This document shows, in pieces, positions 6,478 to 7,613 of a DNA stretch of 7,613 nt. This stretch comes from Paracoccaceae bacterium (GTDB lineage: Bacteria > Pseudomonadota > Alphaproteobacteria > Rhodobacterales > Rhodobacteraceae). Below the pieces are notes generated by a model. The model was not told where the DNA came from. It worked only from the letters and a program-made list of their open reading frames with translations, and did not search any database. Both the position numbers and the translations under genes were made by a program. The stretch spans positions 1-7,613 of the forward strand of contig DNSZ01000019.1 in assembly GCA_003500165.1 (NCBI GenBank). Reading direction: 5' to 3'. Position 1 is the stretch's first letter. Each line of letters starts with the position of its first letter.

Positions 6478-7367
6478 CAGAACTGCGCCGTCAGGTCCAT
6501 CCCGCGATAGAGCCCGGCGACCTCGTCGGCATAGCCGTTGAACATCAGCGTCGGCTGGCGCCGCGCGAACAGGCCCCCGCCGATCCGCCGCTCGGTCGCC
6601 TGGCTCCAGCGCGGGTGATCGACCTCGGGGTTCACATTGGCATAAAAGCCGTATTCATGCGCCGCCATCATGTTCCAGGTGGTCGGCGGCTCGTCTTCGG
6701 TCAGGGTGATCCGCACGATCGACTTGATCGACTTGAAGCCGTATTTCCACGGCACCACCAGCCGGATCGGGGCACCGTTCTGGTTTGGCAGATCCTCGCC
6801 ATAGATGCCGGTCGCCATCAGGGTCAGCGGATGCATCGCCTCGTCAAGCCGCAGCCCCTCGCGATACGGCCAGTCGAGAATCGCGCGTTGCTGGCCGCGC
6901 ATTTCGGACGGGCGGTAGAGCGTTTCGAAGGCGACATATCTGGCCGCCCCCAGCGGTTCGACCCGGTCGAGCAGGGCGGCCAGCGGAAAGCCGTTCCACG
7001 GGATCACCATCGACCATGCCTCGACACAGCGAAACCGGTAGATGCGCTCTTCGGTCGGAAAGCCGCGCAGCGCGTCGAGGTCATAGATGCCGGGCCTGGC
7101 CACCAGCCCGTCGACCGCGATCGACCAGGGCGCGGTCGTCAGCGCACCGGCATAGCGTTTCGGGTCGTCCTTGTCGGTGCCGAATTCGTAGAAATTGTTG
7201 TAGGAGGTGATTTCTTCCCACGTGTTGGGCTCAAGCCCGGTGGCCGCGACGGCTTGACCAGCCGGCCATGTCGCCGCCCCGGCGGCTGCCGCCCCGCCGG
7301 CGATCAGCGCGCGACGGTTGAGCCACAGGGCCTTGGGCGTCACATCGTTTTCGGTCAGTCGTCGCAT
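6477..7367 (-). CDS. msrP: MsrP, periplasmic molybdopterin methionine-sulfoxide reductase
   Basis: This 296-residue catalytic subunit (formerly YedY) reduces methionine sulfoxide in periplasmic proteins, repairing oxidative damage such as that from hypochlorous acid. A Tat signal peptide is clear: twin arginines Arg18-Arg19 in WLNRRALIAGG, a hydrophobic Ala/Gly-rich core, and a probable cleavage site after AVA at about residues 39-41. The mature protein has the sulfite-oxidase-type fold, with the molybdenum-ligating Cys114 in RFRCVEAWSM. Further conserved blocks are TSYNNFYEFGTDK (54-66) and PWKYGFKSIKSI (206-217). The ATG at 7367 is preferred over an in-frame ATG at 7388: it has GGAGG 5 bases upstream, the upstream ATG has no ribosome-binding sequence, and MRRLTENDVTP matches the usual family N-terminus. 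It forms an operon with msrQ. Confidence 0.97.
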   Translation of the reverse strand: MRRLTENDVTPKALWLNRRALIAGGAAAAGAATWPAGQAVAATGLEPNTWEEITSYNNFYEFGTDKDDPKRYAGALTTAPWSIAVDGLVARPGIYDLDALRGFPTEERIYRFRCVEAWSMVIPWNGFPLAALLDRVEPLGAARYVAFETLYRPSEMRGQQRAILDWPYREGLRLDEAMHPLTLMATGIYGEDLPNQNGAPIRLVVPWKYGFKSIKSIVRITLTEDEPPTTWNMMAAHEYGFYANVNPEVDHPRWSQATERRIGGGLFARRQPTLMFNGYADEVAGLYRGMDLTAQF

Positions 7368-7372
7368 CGGTG

Positions 7373-7377
7373 CCTCC
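7373..7377 (-). promoter_or_regulatory. Ribosome-binding site that decides the msrP start
   Basis: The minus strand reads GGAGG, ending 5 bases before the ATG at 7367. This strong Shine-Dalgarno sequence lies inside the 7-codon extension that an alternative start at 7388 would add. The alternative start has no such sequence, which argues that 7367 is the real start. Confidence 0.8.
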
Positions 7378-7436
7378 GGCAATATCATCTTGGTTTGGCG
7401 TGGGTTTAGGTTCGGAACGGCGTGGCGGCAAACAAC

Positions 7437-7466
7437 ACCGGTTCACAACCGCGTCGGTACCGGTTC
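7437..7466. repeat. 8-base direct repeats upstream of msrP
   Basis: ACCGGTTC occurs at 7437-7444 and again at 7459-7466, 22 bases apart start to start, about two helical turns. Both copies are in the 144-base gap before msrP, 70 to 100 bases ahead of its ATG. This phasing is what paired regulator sites would show, but the motif is short and G+C-rich, so chance is possible. I see no convincing promoter hexamers in this gap. Confidence 0.35.
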
Positions 7467-7504
7467 GGGGCGGCGCGCAAGACCAACGGCCGTGTTCGAT
7501 GACG

Positions 7505-7519
7505 GCCGGTATCACCGGC
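7505..7519 (-). terminator. Short hairpin across the stop codon of the partial gene
   Basis: GCCGGT (7505-7510) and ACCGGC (7514-7519) form a perfect 6-base-pair stem with a 3-base loop spanning the TGA stop. An overlapping alternative pairs 7503-7510 with 7485-7492 (7 of 8 bases). Neither is followed by a T-run, so termination here is only a possibility. Confidence 0.25.
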
Positions 7520-7613
7520 GACGTGCGCCTTTCAGCTGCGGAACCGCGTAGGGCACGCGCTGGCGATAGGCGCGGAAACGTGCGCCATAGCGCGCCTCGA
7601 ACCGGCGTTCCTT
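7512..7613 (-). CDS. C-terminal end of a putative membrane methyltransferase (ICMT/PEMT-like), partial
   Basis: An open frame enters from the right edge and ends in TGA at 7514-7512, giving 33 residues; the start lies outside the window. The visible tail ERRFEARYGARFRAYRQRVP followed by a basic end resembles the C-terminus of the isoprenylcysteine carboxyl methyltransferase and related small integral-membrane methyltransferases. Those commonly end with a pattern of E-x(2)-L/F-x(2)-R-F/Y-G-x(2)-Y/F-x-A-Y followed by R-V/T-P. The stretch is too short for a firm family call, and the substrate cannot be stated. It is read in the same direction as msrP, 144 bases upstream, and could belong to an earlier transcript. 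Confidence 0.55.
   Translation of the reverse strand, partial: KERRFEARYGARFRAYRQRVPYAVPQLKGARRR

Noticed and set aside
4696..6510. A 604-codon open frame on the plus strand, opposite mrpA and msrQ
   Set aside because: Its translation is dominated by Gln, Arg, His and Asp runs without domain character, and it lies antisense to well-conserved genes and across the msrQ-mrpA gap. It is a product of high third-position G+C on the other strand.
7368..7388. N-terminal extension of msrP by 7 codons from the ATG at 7388
   Set aside because: The upstream ATG lacks a Shine-Dalgarno sequence, and the extension contains the GGAGG that serves the start at 7367.
7381..7511. A sigma70 promoter for msrP in the gap
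   Set aside because: The best candidates (for example TTGTTT with AACCTA 17 bases later on the minus strand) are too poor to report as a feature.

Overview
The window is a G+C-rich, densely packed, entirely leftward (minus-strand) stretch of bacterial chromosome. Composition, protein sequence style and gene types suggest an alphaproteobacterium, probably of the Rhodobacterales (Rhodobacter/Rhodovulum/Paracoccus-like). That assignment is inference; no rRNA or tRNA is present to test it.

In transcription order (right to left) there are three blocks. (1) At 7512-7613 lies the last 33 codons of a gene that enters from beyond the right edge; its tail resembles an integral-membrane methyltransferase of the isoprenylcysteine carboxyl methyltransferase/PEMT-like group. 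(2) After a 144-base gap come msrP (7367-6477) and msrQ (6477-5857), whose stop and start codons share one base. Together they encode the periplasmic methionine-sulfoxide repair system: a Tat-exported molybdopterin reductase and its haem-binding membrane electron donor. (3) After a 204-base gap come seven genes, mrpA-B-C-D-E-F-G (5652-12), encoding a complete Mrp-type multisubunit Na+(K+)/H+ antiporter of the inner membrane. Five of its six junctions are four-base stop/start overlaps and the sixth (B/C) is a 3-base gap, so this is almost certainly one transcript with translational coupling.

MrpA and MrpD are the two large proton-channel-like subunits related to complex I NuoL/M/N. MrpC resembles NuoK, and MrpB, E, F and G are small membrane subunits needed for assembly and activity. 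The Mrp complex exchanges cytoplasmic Na+ or K+ for external H+, supporting pH and salt homeostasis.

The gap before mrpA holds a plausible sigma70-type promoter (TTGACA, 17-base spacer, weak -10). It is flanked by an unusual cluster of GTTCGG/CCGAAC hexamers, including a tandem 14-base repeat and an inverted repeat, which could be an operator. The gap before msrP holds an 8-base direct repeat spaced 22 bases apart and a short palindrome. These two gaps are the only parts the genes do not explain. I found no mobile element, CRISPR array, RNA gene or clearly new biological system; the coding content is well-known families in good condition.
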